Shown one piece after another: positions 1-7,989 of a stretch of DNA of 64,000 bases (its first letter is position 1; each line of letters opens with the position of its first letter). A program made the translations under genes and the position numbers. This stretch comes from an uncultured Prevotellaceae bacterium. GTDB taxonomy: Bacteria > Bacteroidota > Bacteroidia > Bacteroidales > Muribaculaceae. The stretch is taken from positions 1 through 64,000 of the forward strand of contig CALEJB010000035.1 in NCBI GenBank assembly GCA_937898675.1, in the 5' to 3' direction. Below the pieces are notes generated by a model, which ran no database searches, was not told the origin of the DNA, and worked only from the letters and a program-made list of their open reading frames with translations.

Positions 1-464
1 CCCGGTGTCTGGTGGGCACGCAGCATCATGCAGTTGTGGGCGTCGATATCTATCAGCCCCAGCCCCATGATCTCAAGCCCGTGCTTGACGGCGCCCGCAC
101 ATCCCGACCAGAAGCGACCGATATGCGGAGTCTTCTTGCCCGCCTTGCTGATGTAGCTGGGGTCGATGGCGATGGCCTTGCGACCCTCGGTGCCGAAGTA
201 GCGCAGGGCAAGAGCGGCGTTGAAGCGCAGCCAGTTCAGGCTCTTCGAGCGCAGCCGCCCGAAGTTCTGGCGGTAGCACTGTTCGCAGTGCCTGCCGTAG
301 CGGCCCATCTGGGTGAAGTTTATCTTTCCTGGTATGACCATGTATAAAAGTAGTACCTCGATGATGACTGACTCAAAACTTTTGCTTAACTTTGACGCGC
401 AGTCGTGCAAGGCCTCCTTGCAGATGCCCGTATATTGGTCGAGTGCTTCTGAAATATATCTCAT
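1..464 (-). CDS. Transposase, DDE type, N-terminal part (cut by window edge)
   Basis: The minus strand reads open from ATG at 464 to base 1, giving 154 residues without a stop, so the C-terminal part lies outside the window. The protein resembles the IS4-like transposases common in Bacteroidales. It has a Cys-containing region (residues 60-63, HCEQC) followed by an AIAIDPS segment whose Asp101 is a good candidate for the first catalytic Asp of the DDE triad. The other catalytic residues are not in view. The frame is uninterrupted, so nothing visible marks it as dead. The AT-rich 465-650 stretch behind its start probably contains the element's end, but I could not define a terminal inverted repeat. 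The assignment to a specific IS family is uncertain. Confidence 0.75.
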   Translation of the reverse strand, partial: MRYISEALDQYTGICKEALHDCASKLSKSFESVIIEVLLLYMVIPGKINFTQMGRYGRHCEQCYRQNFGRLRSKSLNWLRFNAALALRYFGTEGRKAIAIDPSYISKAGKKTPHIGRFWSGCAGAVKHGLEIMGLGLIDIDAHNCMMLRAHQTP

Positions 465-654
465 ATCTTAGCAGTGTTTGGCGACCACTAAGTTACTGAA
501 TATCAGGCACTTGACCAAATTTTATTAGTTATATGATGTTAAAATAACTCATTGATTTTCAAATATTTAAATTAATTATTAACTAAGTATTGGTGCATAT
601 TGTTAAATAATATTATGGGGTTTAAGCGTGATTAACAGGAAATTGCGGTCAAGA

Positions 655-686
655 TTTGTCGGATGAGGGAAAATTGCTTATATTTG
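655..686 (+). promoter_or_regulatory. Promoter of the GNAT gene
   Basis: TTTG (655-658), a 20-bp spacer and TATATTTG (679-686) match the Bacteroidetes -33/-7 consensus. The -7 box ends only 4 nt before ATG 691, so transcription would start at or beyond that codon. Confidence 0.7.
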
Positions 687-690
687 CCGC

Positions 691-1176
691 ATGAAAGTTG
701 AAGAACTCACCATGCGCCGCGCGGTGCGCGAGGACTTGCCGTCGATCATGGAAATGATTGCCGGGCTGGCGCGGCATGAACGCCGCCCCGAGGATGTGAC
801 GGGAACCGCGCAACAACTGGAGCGCTGGCTGTTTAACCGCGGGATAGCCACCGTGCTGCTGGGCGAGGCAGGCGGGCAGTGCGTGGCCTATGCGCTGTAT
901 TACCCCGTGTTCGGGTCCTTTGCTGCAGCGGGCGGCATCCACCTCGAGGACCTGTATGTGCTGCCCGAGTGCCGCGGCAGGGGCTACGGGATGCAGATGA
1001 TGCGCCGCATCGCCGCCGATGTCCTGGCTGCAGGCTACACGGGCATGGACTGGAGCGCGCTGGACTGGAACGAGACCGCCATCGGCTTCTACCGCCACCT
1101 GCGGGCACAGGACGAAACGGGACGGGTGTATATGAACTTTGACCGCGAGCAACTGGAGGCGTTGAAAAACCGCTGA
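691..1176 (+). CDS. GNAT-family N-acetyltransferase, diamine/thialysine (SSAT)-like
   Basis: This 161-residue single-domain protein has the GNAT acetyl-CoA site RGRGYG (residues 95-100). It is preceded by EDLYV (86-90) and followed by LDWN (124-127) and a Phe-Tyr pair (133-134). That combination is typical of the spermidine/spermine, thialysine and diamine acetyltransferase branch, which transfers acetyl from acetyl-CoA to a primary amine in the cytoplasm. The substrate is inferred from family resemblance only. The start is uncertain. The -7 box ends at 686, so a transcript beginning 5-8 nt downstream could not use ATG 691 normally. The in-frame ATG at 712 (MRRAVREDLP) is where most GNAT proteins begin. 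It stands alone; the next gene has its own promoter. Confidence 0.85.
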   Translation: MKVEELTMRRAVREDLPSIMEMIAGLARHERRPEDVTGTAQQLERWLFNRGIATVLLGEAGGQCVAYALYYPVFGSFAAAGGIHLEDLYVLPECRGRGYGMQMMRRIAADVLAAGYTGMDWSALDWNETAIGFYRHLRAQDETGRVYMNFDREQLEALKNR

Positions 1177-1232
1177 CCGCGCCCCATGCCTGCCGTGCGG
1201 TCAAGGCAATGATAAAAAAATCAAGACACTAT

Positions 1233-1263
1233 TTTGCCGTGCACGCTAATTGCAGTACCTTTG
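1233..1263 (+). promoter_or_regulatory. Promoter of the B3/B4-tsaC-thioredoxin operon
   Basis: TTTG (1233-1236), a 19-bp spacer and TACCTTTG (1256-1263). Its position shows that translation cannot start at the upstream in-frame ATG 1209 and supports ATG 1293. Confidence 0.75.
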
Positions 1264-1292
1264 TACCCTGTAACCACGGCAATGAACCAAAC

Positions 1293-1970
1293 ATGGTAAA
1301 CATCAATATTGACAAGCGCATTGTAGAGGCGTGCCCCGAGGTGCGCATCGGCCTTGTGAGCGCCGCCGTCACCAACTCGCCGACGAGCGACGCGCTGTGG
1401 GGCGAGATTGAGGCGGCCGCCGAGGAAGTCAAGCAGCGCTATGAACTGCTTGGCATCAACCAGCGTCCCGCCATTGCCGGCACCCGCCGCCTGTACAAGT
1501 CGCTGGGCAAGGACCCGAGCCGCTACCGCGTGTCGAGCGAAGCCCTGTGCCGCCGCATCATACGCGGGCTGGGCATCTACCGCCTGACCACGCTCATCGA
1601 TGTGGTGAATCTGGTGTCTATCAAGAGCGGCTATGCCATCAGCGGCCTGGACAGCGACCGCATCGAGGGCGACACCCTGACGCTGGGCGTAGGCACCGCC
1701 GACGACGTGTATAACGGCATCGGGCGCGGGTTGCTCAACATCGAGGGGATGCCCGTCTATCGCGACACTGCGGGTCCCATAGCTACGCCCACCAGCGACG
1801 AGGAGCGCACCAAGTTCACCGAGTGCACCACGCGCGTTCAAATCAACATCAACGCCTTTGCCCCCGAGATGCCCGTCGAGCAGGCCGTGGAATGGATGGC
1901 GTCGCTGCTCACGCGCTATGCCGCCGCCACCAGCATCGAAACCGGCATTTTCATCCCAAACAAAGAATAG
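1293..1970 (+). CDS. B3/B4 tRNA-binding domain protein
   Basis: The 225-residue product is essentially one B3/B4 domain, the fold found in the beta subunit of phenylalanyl-tRNA synthetase and in free-standing COG3382 proteins. Recognisable parts are RPAIAGTRRLYKSLGKDPSRY near the middle and a region around residue 130 with the SGYAISGLD pattern. Free-standing members are suspected to act on mischarged tRNA or amino acids, but no reaction is firmly established. The start at 1293 is chosen because the -7 box at 1256-1263 lies inside the longer reading frame. The tsaC gene begins 15 bp after its stop. That makes an operon with another tRNA-related function and fits a role in translation quality control (inference). 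Confidence 0.85.
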   Translation: MVNINIDKRIVEACPEVRIGLVSAAVTNSPTSDALWGEIEAAAEEVKQRYELLGINQRPAIAGTRRLYKSLGKDPSRYRVSSEALCRRIIRGLGIYRLTTLIDVVNLVSIKSGYAISGLDSDRIEGDTLTLGVGTADDVYNGIGRGLLNIEGMPVYRDTAGPIATPTSDEERTKFTECTTRVQININAFAPEMPVEQAVEWMASLLTRYAAATSIETGIFIPNKE

Positions 1971-1985
1971 CATCAAAAACCATAT

Positions 1986-2591
1986 ATGGAAATTTTAGAG
2001 ATTCTCGAAACCAACATCAACCAGCGATACATCGACCAAGCGGCCAAGACCCTCGAGGACGGCGGGCTCATCATCTACCCCACCGACACCGTGTATGCAC
2101 TGGGCTGCGACGCGCTCAACAACCAGGCCATCGAGCGCATCTGTTCCATCAAGTCGATGAAATCAGCCAAGACCAACCTGTCCATCATCTGCGATGACAT
2201 CTCACAAGTGTCACAGTACGCCAAGTTTGACAACACGCTGTTTCGCCTGATGAAGACCAACTTGCCGGGGCCGTTCACTTTCATCCTGCCCGCGCTGTCC
2301 AAACTGCCCAAGGCATTCAAGGGCCGCCGCACCGTGGGCATCCGCATCCCCGACAATGAGATAGCGCTGGCCATCGTGCGCACCCTGGGGCGCCCCATCC
2401 TCACCACATCGGTGCCTAGCGATGACGAGGACTACCGCTGCGAGCCCAGCCTGATGGCCGAAGCGTTCAAGTCCAAAGTGGAAATCGTCATTGACTCGGG
2501 CCGAGGCCAACTGATGCCCTCGACCATTGTGGACTGCACCAGCGGCGCGCCCGAAATTACCCGCTGGGGCAAAGGAATTCTCGTACAATGA
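1986..2591 (+). CDS. tsaC: L-threonylcarbamoyladenylate synthase (TsaC/YrdC/Sua5)
   Basis: This enzyme makes threonylcarbamoyl-AMP from threonine, bicarbonate and ATP, the first step towards t6A37 in tRNAs that read ANN codons. The 201-residue protein is the short YrdC-only form without the extra Sua5 domain. Family motifs are YPTDTVYALGCD (about residues 31-42), the KxR-type segment SIKSMKSAKTN, PGPFTF (about 94-99) and PSTIVDC near the C terminus. It follows the B3/B4 gene by 15 bp and precedes the thioredoxin lipoprotein by 24 bp, so the three are probably one transcript. The function is secure from motifs; the link to the lipoprotein is not understood. Confidence 0.95.
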   Translation: MEILEILETNINQRYIDQAAKTLEDGGLIIYPTDTVYALGCDALNNQAIERICSIKSMKSAKTNLSIICDDISQVSQYAKFDNTLFRLMKTNLPGPFTFILPALSKLPKAFKGRRTVGIRIPDNEIALAIVRTLGRPILTTSVPSDDEDYRCEPSLMAEAFKSKVEIVIDSGRGQLMPSTIVDCTSGAPEITRWGKGILVQ

Positions 2592-2615
2592 CGGCTTAAT
2601 TCACCCAATATAGTC

Positions 2616-3080
2616 ATGAAAAAAATCATCATCTGCCTGATGGCCTCGCTTGCGCTGACCGGTTGCAAGAAAAGTGACGGCAACGAGACTGCTGCCGGCA
2701 ACAACGCCGATGCACAGAAACCGCGCAACGAGCTTCCCACAGCATCGCCCGACGACCCCGGCCAGGAGGAGTGGATTAAACAGACCACCATCATGGCCTC
2801 CAAGCCTATGGTCATTGACTTCTATGCCGACTGGTGCGGCCCCTGCAAGCAGCAGGCACCCATCCTTGACGAAATTGAGGCCAAATATAAAGGCACGGTC
2901 ATCTTCAAGCGCGTGGATGTGGACAAAGAACCCGAACTGGCGCAGGAATTCCGCGTCGAGGCCATCCCGATGCTCATGTTTGTCGCGCCCAATGGCGACT
3001 ACCAGAGCATCATGGGCCTGCATGACGCCAACGACATTGAGAAGATGATTGGCAAACTGCTGGAACATAGCGGAAAATGA
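2616..3080 (+). CDS. Thioredoxin-domain lipoprotein
   Basis: The 154-residue product begins with a lipoprotein signal peptide whose lipobox is LTGC (residues 14-17). A hydrophilic linker of about 40 residues follows, then a thioredoxin domain with the active site WCGPC (73-77) and the cis-Pro loop in EAIPMLMF. It should be anchored in the envelope and act as a thiol-disulfide exchange protein in the periplasm. Whether it reduces or oxidises cannot be told from the sequence. It is the last gene of the operon with tsaC; a long-armed inverted repeat (3097-3172) follows before lpxD. Confidence 0.9.
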   Translation: MKKIIICLMASLALTGCKKSDGNETAAGNNADAQKPRNELPTASPDDPGQEEWIKQTTIMASKPMVIDFYADWCGPCKQQAPILDEIEAKYKGTVIFKRVDVDKEPELAQEFRVEAIPMLMFVAPNGDYQSIMGLHDANDIEKMIGKLLEHSGK

Positions 3081-3096
3081 CTCCATTGATGGATTA

Positions 3097-3172
3097 AATG
3101 CCACAAAATGACCAATAATTGTCCATTTTTTCTTTATCAGGTTCAAACAGTTGGCTATAAAGTTGTGGCATT
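3097..3172. repeat. 10-bp inverted repeat spanning the lpxD upstream region
   Basis: Arms aatgccacaa (3097-3106) and ttgtggcatt (3163-3172) are perfectly complementary, separated by 56 nt and followed by a T-run (3176-3183). The right arm covers the TTG taken as the lpxD -33 element. It may be a long-loop terminator of the upstream operon or an operator. Confidence 0.5.
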
Positions 3173-3193
3173 CTCATTTTTTTGCGAACTTTG
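3163..3193 (+). promoter_or_regulatory. Probable promoter of the lpx operon
   Basis: TTG (3163-3165), a 20-bp spacer and GAACTTTG (3186-3193), a one-base departure from TAnnTTTG. ATG 3239 follows after a 45-nt leader. Confidence 0.55.
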
Positions 3194-3238
3194 CAGTCAG
3201 TAAAAGAGACAAAAATTTACACGACATACTCAACAATC

Positions 3239-4273
3239 ATGGAAATTACCGCACAGCAACTTGCAGCGATGGTCAACGGCACGGTTGACGGCGACGCATC
3301 AACCATTATCAATAACTATGCGAAAATCGAGGAGGCCACGGCTGGCTGCCTGACATTCCTTGCCAATCCTAAATATACGCACCACATCTACACCACACAG
3401 GCCAGTGCCGTGTTGGTGCGCAAGGACTTTGTGGCCGAACAGCCCGTGACCGCGACACTCATCCGCGTTGACGACCCCTACAAGACGCTGGCCGACCTGC
3501 TGAACATGGTCAGCGCCCAACAACCCGCCAAGCAAGGCGTTGAAGAGCCCATCCATGTGGGCCAGGGCACCACCCTGCCCGACGACATATACGTCGGCGC
3601 GTTTGCCTACATTGGCGACGGCGTGACCATCGGCAAGAATGTCAAGATATACCCGCAGGTGTATGTGGGCGACGGCGTGTCCATCGGCAACGACGTCATC
3701 TTGTATCCCGGCGTGAAGATTTATCACGGCTGCCGCATCGGCAACCGTTGCATCGTGCAAGGCGGCACCGTCATCGGCGGCGACGGCTTTGGCTTTGCGC
3801 CCAAGGAAGACGGCACCTACGAGAAGATTGCCCAAGTGGGCATCGTCATCCTTGAGGATGAAGTGGAAGTGGGCGCCAACACCACCATCGACCGCGCCAC
3901 TATGGGCGCCACCGTTGTCAAGCGCGGCGCCAAGCTGGACAACCTCATCCAGGTTGCCCACAACGTCGAAATCGGCGAGAGCACCGTCATGGCAGCCCAG
4001 GTGGGCGTTGCCGGCTCGACCAAAATCGGCAAGTACAACATGGTGGGCGGACAGGTAGGCTTTGCGGGCCATATCACCGTGGGCGACAAGAACGGCATCG
4101 GCGCGCAGACCGGAGTGGACAACAGCCTAGGCAGCGGCAAGCGCTATCTGGGCGCTCCCGCCATACCCGCGCTTGAATTTGCCCGCCAAGTGGTTTACAT
4201 GAAGCGCTTGGGCGAGATGCATGACGACATACGCACTCTCAAGAAGGAAATCAAGAAACTGAAGGGCGAATAA
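3239..4273 (+). CDS. lpxD: UDP-3-O-(3-hydroxyacyl)glucosamine N-acyltransferase LpxD
   Basis: LpxD adds the second 3-hydroxyacyl chain, from acyl-ACP, to UDP-3-O-acyl-glucosamine, the third step of lipid A synthesis in the cytoplasm. The 344-residue protein has the N-terminal uridine-binding domain, including [22 protein letters not shown] long left-handed beta-helix of hexapeptide repeats follows (about residues 100-310), with the catalytic His in [11 protein letters not shown], and the protein ends in an alpha-helical Lys/Glu-rich tail. The start at 3239 is preferred over the upstream in-frame ATG 3182 because the probable -7 box overlaps that upstream start and because MEITAQQL is the normal LpxD beginning. 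The lpxC-fabZ gene follows after 39 bp. Confidence 0.95.
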   Translation: MEITAQQLAAMVNGTVDGDASTIINNYAKIEEATAGCLTFLANPKYTHHIYTTQASAVLVRKDFVAEQPVTATLIRVDDPYKTLADLLNMVSAQQPAKQGVEEPIHVGQGTTLPDDIYVGAFAYIGDGVTIGKNVKIYPQVYVGDGVSIGNDVILYPGVKIYHGCRIGNRCIVQGGTVIGGDGFGFAPKEDGTYEKIAQVGIVILEDEVEVGANTTIDRATMGATVVKRGAKLDNLIQVAHNVEIGESTVMAAQVGVAGSTKIGKYNMVGGQVGFAGHITVGDKNGIGAQTGVDNSLGSGKRYLGAPAIPALEFARQVVYMKRLGEMHDDIRTLKKEIKKLKGE

Positions 4274-4312
4274 TCAAAGACCAGAAAAACATAAAACAGA
4301 AAGGCAAGCAAA

Positions 4313-5704
4313 ATGAAACAGTTTACACTCAAGAACGCCTTCACCATGAGCGGCAAGGGACTGCACACGGGACAACTGTCCACCGTGACGTTCAAACCCG
4401 CCGAGGTGAACACGGGATATGTATTCAAGCGCATTGACATGGAGGGCCAGCCCACCATTGCCGCGCTTGCCGAAAACGTGATTGAGACCACACGCGGCAC
4501 CGTGATTGCCAACAAGGGCAACAAGGAGGCCCGAGTGAGCACCATCGAACACGCCTTGGCGGCATTGTATGCTTCGGGCATCAGCAACTGCCTGATTGAG
4601 GTGGACTGCGGCGAGGTACCCATTCTTGACGGCAGCGCCATCATGTGGTGCGATAAAATCCAAGAAGCCGGCAAGGTCGAGCAGGAAGCCGAGCAGGAGT
4701 TCTATGTGGTGAAACAGCGCATCAAGGTCGTTGACGAGGAGAGCGGCTCATCGCTCATCGTGCTGCCCGACGATGAATTTTCCATCGACTGCATGGTCGA
4801 GTATGACTCACCCGTGCTGGGCAACCAATTCGCGTCGCTCAACGACATCGGCCGCTTCAAGGACGAGATAGCCGCGAGCCGTACCTTTGTGTTTGTCCGC
4901 GAGGTGTTGCCTCTCGTGCAGCACAACCTCATCAAGGGCGGAGATTTGGACAATGCCATAGTCATCTATGACACGCCCATGAAACAAGAAGACCTGGACC
5001 ATCTGGCCGACGTAATGAACGTGCCACGCCAGCAGGCATCAGAATTGGGTTATCTCAACCACAAGCCATTGGCGTTCACAAATGAGCCCGCCCGCCACAA
5101 ATTGCTTGATGTGATGGGCGACCTGGCGCTTATCGGGCGCCCGCTCAAGGGTCGCATTGTCGCCACCCGTTCGGGGCACACCATCAACACCCAGTTGGCC
5201 AAGAAAATCCGTCAAGAACTGCGCTATCAGAACGTGCAAGCCCCCGGCTACGACCCCAACAAGGAGCCGGTGTATGACATCAACCAGATTCGTTCCTTGC
5301 TGCCCCACCGCTATCCCATGCTGCTTGTTGACAAGATTATCGAGAAAGGCAAGAAGCACATCGTGGGCATCAAGAACGTGAGCGCCAACGAACCCTTCTT
5401 TCAGGGGCACTTCCCCAATGAGCCCGTCATGCCCGGCGTGCTTCAAATCGAGGCCATGGCCCAAGTGGGCGGCATTCTCGTGCTGAGCGGTCTTGACGAG
5501 CCCGAGAAATACTCGACCTACTTCCTCAAGATAGACAATGTGAAATTCCGCAGCAAGGTGGTCCCCGGTGACACGCTCATCTTCCACCTGTCGCTGATGT
5601 CGCCTATCAGCCACGGCACCGCCGTAATGAAGGGCTATGCCTTTGTCGGTGAAAAAATCGTCAGCGAAGCCGAGTTCATGGCCCAGATTATCAAGGGCGA
5701 ATAG
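4313..5704 (+). CDS. lpxC-fabZ: LpxC-FabZ fusion: UDP-3-O-acyl-GlcNAc deacetylase / 3-hydroxyacyl-ACP dehydratase
   Basis: Two enzymes are joined in one 463-residue chain, an arrangement typical of Bacteroidetes. Residues 1 to about 310 are LpxC, the zinc deacetylase that commits UDP-acyl-GlcNAc to lipid A. Visible zinc ligands are the His in TIEHALAAL and the HKLLDVMGD motif (His262 and the Asp). Residues from about 320 on are FabZ, which dehydrates 3-hydroxyacyl-ACP in fatty acid elongation. It shows LLPHRYPMLLVDKI and the catalytic GHFPNEPVMPG (His366). Both halves keep their key residues, so both should be active. The fusion places the two competing users of 3-hydroxyacyl chains on one polypeptide. 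It sits 39 bp from each neighbour. Confidence 0.96.
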   Translation: MKQFTLKNAFTMSGKGLHTGQLSTVTFKPAEVNTGYVFKRIDMEGQPTIAALAENVIETTRGTVIANKGNKEARVSTIEHALAALYASGISNCLIEVDCGEVPILDGSAIMWCDKIQEAGKVEQEAEQEFYVVKQRIKVVDEESGSSLIVLPDDEFSIDCMVEYDSPVLGNQFASLNDIGRFKDEIAASRTFVFVREVLPLVQHNLIKGGDLDNAIVIYDTPMKQEDLDHLADVMNVPRQQASELGYLNHKPLAFTNEPARHKLLDVMGDLALIGRPLKGRIVATRSGHTINTQLAKKIRQELRYQNVQAPGYDPNKEPVYDINQIRSLLPHRYPMLLVDKIIEKGKKHIVGIKNVSANEPFFQGHFPNEPVMPGVLQIEAMAQVGGILVLSGLDEPEKYSTYFLKIDNVKFRSKVVPGDTLIFHLSLMSPISHGTAVMKGYAFVGEKIVSEAEFMAQIIKGE

Positions 5705-5743
5705 ACAACACTTAACACCACATTCACAACATAATACAACAAT

Positions 5744-6520
5744 ATGGACATCCATCAGTTTGCCATAATCCACCCCGATGCCAAAATCGGCAAGGACGTG
5801 AAAATCGGTCCCTTTGTGACTATTGACGACAACGTTGAAATCGGTGACGGCACCATCATTGACAGCGGCGCCGTTATCCGCTATGGCACCCGCATCGGGC
5901 AGCGTTGCCACATCCACAGCAATGCCGTGGTGGGCGACATTCCACAGGACCTCAAGTTCCAGGGCGAAGAAACGGTTGCCATCATTGGCAACGATACGGT
6001 CATCCGCGAATTTGCCACCGTTCACCGCGGAACAGCCTCCAAAGGCAAAACCGTCGTGGGCGACAACTGCCTGATTATGGCTTATTGCCATGTGGCACAC
6101 GACTGCGTGGTGGGCAACCACGTCATCATGTCCAACTCGGTGCAGCTTGCCGGCGAGGTTGTGGTCCATGACTGGGCCATCATCGGCGGCGGCGCATTGG
6201 TGCACCAGTTCACCATCATCGGCAGCCATGCGATGGTTCAAGGCGGAGCCCTCGTCAACAAGGATATCCCACCCTTCAGTATCGTGGCACGCCAGCCCAT
6301 ATGCTTTGAGGGCATCAACAAGGTGGGACTGCACCGCCGCGGCTATACCAGTGAGCAGATTGATGCCATCGCTGACGTTTACCGCACGATTTATGACGGC
6401 GGACAGAACATCACCAAATCGCTCGAAACTGTCCAGTCCGAACTGCCCCAGTCACCCGAGCGCGACCTCATCGTCGAGTTCGTCAAGTCCAGCAAACGAG
6501 GCATAGTGCGCAAGGCATAA
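5744..6520 (+). CDS. lpxA: UDP-N-acetylglucosamine acyltransferase LpxA
   Basis: LpxA carries out the first step of lipid A synthesis, moving a 3-hydroxyacyl chain from ACP to the 3-OH of UDP-GlcNAc. The 258-residue protein is close to the usual length. It has about 170 residues of hexapeptide-repeat beta-helix and the family's C-terminal helical domain (GLHRRGYTSEQIDAI). The catalytic His is His119 in CHVAHDC, matching E. coli His125. It is the last gene of the lpxD-lpxC/fabZ-lpxA operon and is followed 17 bp downstream by a strong hairpin. Confidence 0.96.
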   Translation: MDIHQFAIIHPDAKIGKDVKIGPFVTIDDNVEIGDGTIIDSGAVIRYGTRIGQRCHIHSNAVVGDIPQDLKFQGEETVAIIGNDTVIREFATVHRGTASKGKTVVGDNCLIMAYCHVAHDCVVGNHVIMSNSVQLAGEVVVHDWAIIGGGALVHQFTIIGSHAMVQGGALVNKDIPPFSIVARQPICFEGINKVGLHRRGYTSEQIDAIADVYRTIYDGGQNITKSLETVQSELPQSPERDLIVEFVKSSKRGIVRKA

Positions 6521-6537
6521 ACCAACAACAAACCAAC

Positions 6538-6577
6538 AACAAGCAAGGGCAACTCGATTGAGCTGCCCTTGCTTGTT
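6538..6577. terminator. Bidirectional hairpin terminator between lpxA and the TPR gene
   Basis: Arms 6538-6555 and 6560-6577 pair over 18 positions with one mismatch around a GATT loop. It lies between two converging genes and could end transcripts from both sides. Confidence 0.75.
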
Positions 6578-6599
6578 ATGCTATCGCCATGCAAGCGCG

Positions 6600-7841
6600 T
6601 CAGTGCGCGGCCTCGATGGCTTGGAGCTTCTGCACCTCGCCCAACTTGTAATAGATGTCGCGCAGGGCGTTCCTGAGTTCTTCGTTGTTGGAGTTAATGG
6701 CCCAAGATTTTTCAAAATACGGTAAAGCCTCCTCATACATTGGGTTGACCAACTTAGCCAGACGCTTGCCCGAAAGGTTGCTGTTCATGCGCGTCTCCTG
6801 CGCCTTGTTGTAGAAGTAGCGTCCCACATTGAACTGCCCACTTGCATTGCTGTCGTTCAGTTCAATGCAACGCTGGTAGTAAGGCAGAGCTTCATAAATG
6901 CCGGTCTGGTTCTCGACCACGAGACCTTTGAGGTTCTGCAACTCGTCGTCATTGGGATTTCCCGCTATTGCTTCATCAATGAGGTCGTTGGCCTCGTAAT
7001 ACTCATACCGGCTGATGTAATAGTTAATGAGGATGCGGATGTACTGCGGGTCGGTCGTCCCATATTTTTCATAGGCTTGCCACGCCAATTTCACCACTTC
7101 GTCCTCGTTGCCCATGTCGCTGAGGCAAATCAGCGCATAGTCATAGGCCTCCTTGTGGTCATATCCGCCGTGGCGGGCGATGGCGAACAGGCGCACAGCA
7201 TCGATGGTGTCGCCCTTTTGCCATGCGGCGATGCCTTGATAATAGCGTACCTCGGCCACGGTGCTGTCGGGCACAGCGAAGCGGGGGTCATCGGCACGGA
7301 GCGCCATCTGGCAATAGTCATCCCATGCCCTGTAGGCGCCTTCCCAATCCTTGGCATTATACAGCTCACTGCCTGCCATGCGGTAGTTGTCGTGGTGCTG
7401 TACGAGGCGGTTCACGATGTCCTTACTGTACTTGGTCTTAACCTGCGGGCGCTTGGTCTTTTTGTCGATGACGGGGCTGCCCTTCTTGTCAAGCACATGA
7501 ATAGAGTCCAAATTTAGGGCATTGACGCTGTAATCGTAGGCGTCAATCAGGGTGTGGGCCATCGCCGTTGCATTGACCTTCTTGCCCACGCGGCGGTTGT
7601 CCATGTATTTGTCGAACTGCTCTATCTTGATGCGGGTGGCAAGGGCCCACGTTTCGGCACGGTTGCGCGTCTCATCGTTGGTGAGCGCAGGTTCAAGAAT
7701 CTTGAACGCCTTTTCGTAACTGCTCACATTAAGGGTCTGTCCGTCGATGGCCTTTTTGGTTTGGCTGATAAGGGCCTGCTGGGCACTGGCAGTGCCCCCC
7801 AGCATGGCCGTGGCAATTGCTATGATAATCAATCTCTTCAC
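6600..7841 (-). CDS. Secreted TPR-repeat protein, first of two paralogs
   Basis: The 413-residue product starts with a signal peptide (cleavage likely after ASAQ, near residue 20) and is otherwise helical, with recognisable tetratricopeptide-like pairs such as IYEALPYYQRCIELN and ALPYFEKSWAINSNN. It aligns along its length with the neighbour at 7990-9126. Both share a KTKYSKDIVN segment, a DSTVAEVRYYQGIA segment and a C-terminal YEEALPYFEK unit, so the pair arose by tandem duplication. The start codon is GTG at 7841. No enzyme motif is present; a periplasmic scaffold role is inferred from the fold only. It has its own promoter (7873-7904). Confidence 0.85.
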   Translation of the reverse strand: MKRLIIIAIATAMLGGTASAQQALISQTKKAIDGQTLNVSSYEKAFKILEPALTNDETRNRAETWALATRIKIEQFDKYMDNRRVGKKVNATAMAHTLIDAYDYSVNALNLDSIHVLDKKGSPVIDKKTKRPQVKTKYSKDIVNRLVQHHDNYRMAGSELYNAKDWEGAYRAWDDYCQMALRADDPRFAVPDSTVAEVRYYQGIAAWQKGDTIDAVRLFAIARHGGYDHKEAYDYALICLSDMGNEDEVVKLAWQAYEKYGTTDPQYIRILINYYISRYEYYEANDLIDEAIAGNPNDDELQNLKGLVVENQTGIYEALPYYQRCIELNDSNASGQFNVGRYFYNKAQETRMNSNLSGKRLAKLVNPMYEEALPYFEKSWAINSNNEELRNALRDIYYKLGEVQKLQAIEAAH

Positions 7842-7872
7842 GGTGATATACCTATTCGTTTGAAATCCGTTG

Positions 7873-7904
7873 CAAAGTTACTGCTTTTTCAGGAGGTGTG
7901 CAAA
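7873..7904 (-). promoter_or_regulatory. Promoter of the first TPR gene
   Basis: Read on the minus strand: TTTG (7904-7901), a 20-bp spacer and TAACTTTG (7880-7873), upstream of the GTG start at 7841. Confidence 0.7.
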
Positions 7905-7924
7905 TGCGATAGTTGACGGCGACA

Positions 7925-7965
7925 GCCAAAAACAGCGGGCGATGAACACAGATTCCACCGCCCGC
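7925..7965 (-). terminator. Terminator after the second TPR gene
   Basis: On the minus strand GCGGGCG (7965-7959) and CGCCCGC (7941-7935) form a 7-bp GC stem followed by a T-rich run ending near 7925. It ends the gyrA-side transcript before the next gene's promoter. Confidence 0.6.
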
Positions 7966-7989
7966 CTGGATATTGATTTTTCTAATTCA

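Noticed and set aside
5039..6334. 431-residue open frame on the minus strand across lpxC-fabZ and lpxA
   Set aside because: It is opposite two well-identified genes and shows the same biased composition of reverse-strand frames.
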